The notes under the pieces are model-generated. The model ran no database searches and had not been told where the DNA came from. It worked only from the letters and a program-made list of their open reading frames with translations. A stretch of 5,761 nt of DNA from Nitrospirota bacterium (GTDB lineage: Bacteria > Nitrospirota > Thermodesulfovibrionia > Thermodesulfovibrionales > SM23-35), in the NCBI GenBank assembly GCA_029883145.1, contig JAOUJR010000122.1, forward strand, positions 1-5,761. The letters are read 5' to 3'. Position 1 is the stretch's first letter, and the number at the start of each line of letters is the position of its first letter. This document shows positions 5,664 to 5,761 of this stretch, piece by piece. A program made the translations under genes and the position numbers.

Positions 5664-5761
5664 ATGAAGATGCCGTTTATGAAGTACGTAGCGTGTTATC
5701 TCGCTATTGCAATGTTCATAATAGGAATTGCGCCGAGGGTAGATGCAGGTCTCGCACCCTC
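5664..5761 (+). CDS. N-terminal fragment of an exported or membrane protein, possibly PA2779-like
   Basis: The frame opens at ATG 5664 behind a perfect ribosome-binding site and runs off the window after 32 full codons. The visible part is a signal peptide or anchor: Lys2 and Lys7, a hydrophobic core at about residues 8-23, then P-R-V-D-A followed by G-L-A-P-S. A signal peptidase I site after V-D-A (residue 28) is plausible, and there is no Cys at a lipobox position. The pattern of a short hydrophobic helix, then I-A-P-R-V-(D/E)-A-(G/S) and a (S/A)-P-S stretch, recalls the N-terminus of small PA2779-family (DUF6627-type) proteins as I remember them. With about 33 residues visible, this is tentative. 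It is not recognisably the start of MlaA, whose lipoprotein Cys would be expected. It lies 51 bp after mlaC and is probably co-transcribed or served by read-through. Confidence 0.55.
   Translation, partial: MKMPFMKYVACYLAIAMFIIGIAPRVDAGLAP

Noticed and set aside
1..5761. Search for mobile elements, CRISPR repeats, toxin-antitoxin pairs, tRNA genes or defence systems.
   Set aside because: All sizeable stretches are accounted for by housekeeping genes. I saw no transposase, no array of spaced repeats, no tRNA-like fold and no terminal inverted repeats.

Overview
The window looks like ordinary housekeeping chromosome from a Gram-negative (diderm) bacterium of moderate-to-low GC. It holds outer-membrane lipid transport genes, a TolC-type outer-membrane protein with a signal peptide, a Tat component, and the tail of a molybdenum-cofactor enzyme. 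The protein style (short MlaD ending in FGKV, a TolC-family gene beside mlaC) suggests Nitrospirota or Desulfobacterota (former Deltaproteobacteria). That placement is an impression from the sequences, not a proof. All genes lie on the + strand, and nothing in the window looks like a mobile element, CRISPR array, tRNA or rRNA.

Layout. Positions 1-147 hold the C-terminal end of a probable MobA-type nucleotidyltransferase. It overlaps tatA (135-353), which in turn overlaps a GTG-started alanine racemase gene, alr (346-1476). The three are packed as one translationally linked group. A 118-bp gap (1477-1594) follows. It holds a weak promoter-like sequence and a 16-codon reading frame whose TAA overlaps the ATG of the next gene. 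Then comes a tight cluster: mlaE (1595-2365), mlaF (2378-3124), mlaD (3143-3586), a TolC-family gene (3595-4974) and mlaC (4986-5612), with gaps of only 8-18 bp. After a 51-bp gap containing a small AT-rich hairpin, a further gene starts at 5664 behind a perfect Shine-Dalgarno sequence and runs off the end. It encodes a protein with a signal peptide or membrane anchor.

How the genes work together. MlaE (permease), MlaF (ATPase) and MlaD (MCE-domain ring protein) form the inner-membrane ABC complex that moves phospholipids between the inner and outer membranes, and MlaC is its periplasmic carrier. The outer-membrane lipoprotein MlaA and the STAS protein MlaB are not seen here. Instead a TolC-family outer-membrane protein sits between mlaD and mlaC, and this is the most interesting architectural point of the window. 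TatA (protein export), Alr (D-alanine for peptidoglycan) and MobA (molybdenum cofactor) are upstream housekeeping genes and are probably not functionally tied to Mla.

I found no clearly new system. The points most worth a second look are the TolC gene inside the mla operon, the leader frame coupled to mlaE, and the unidentified gene at the right edge.
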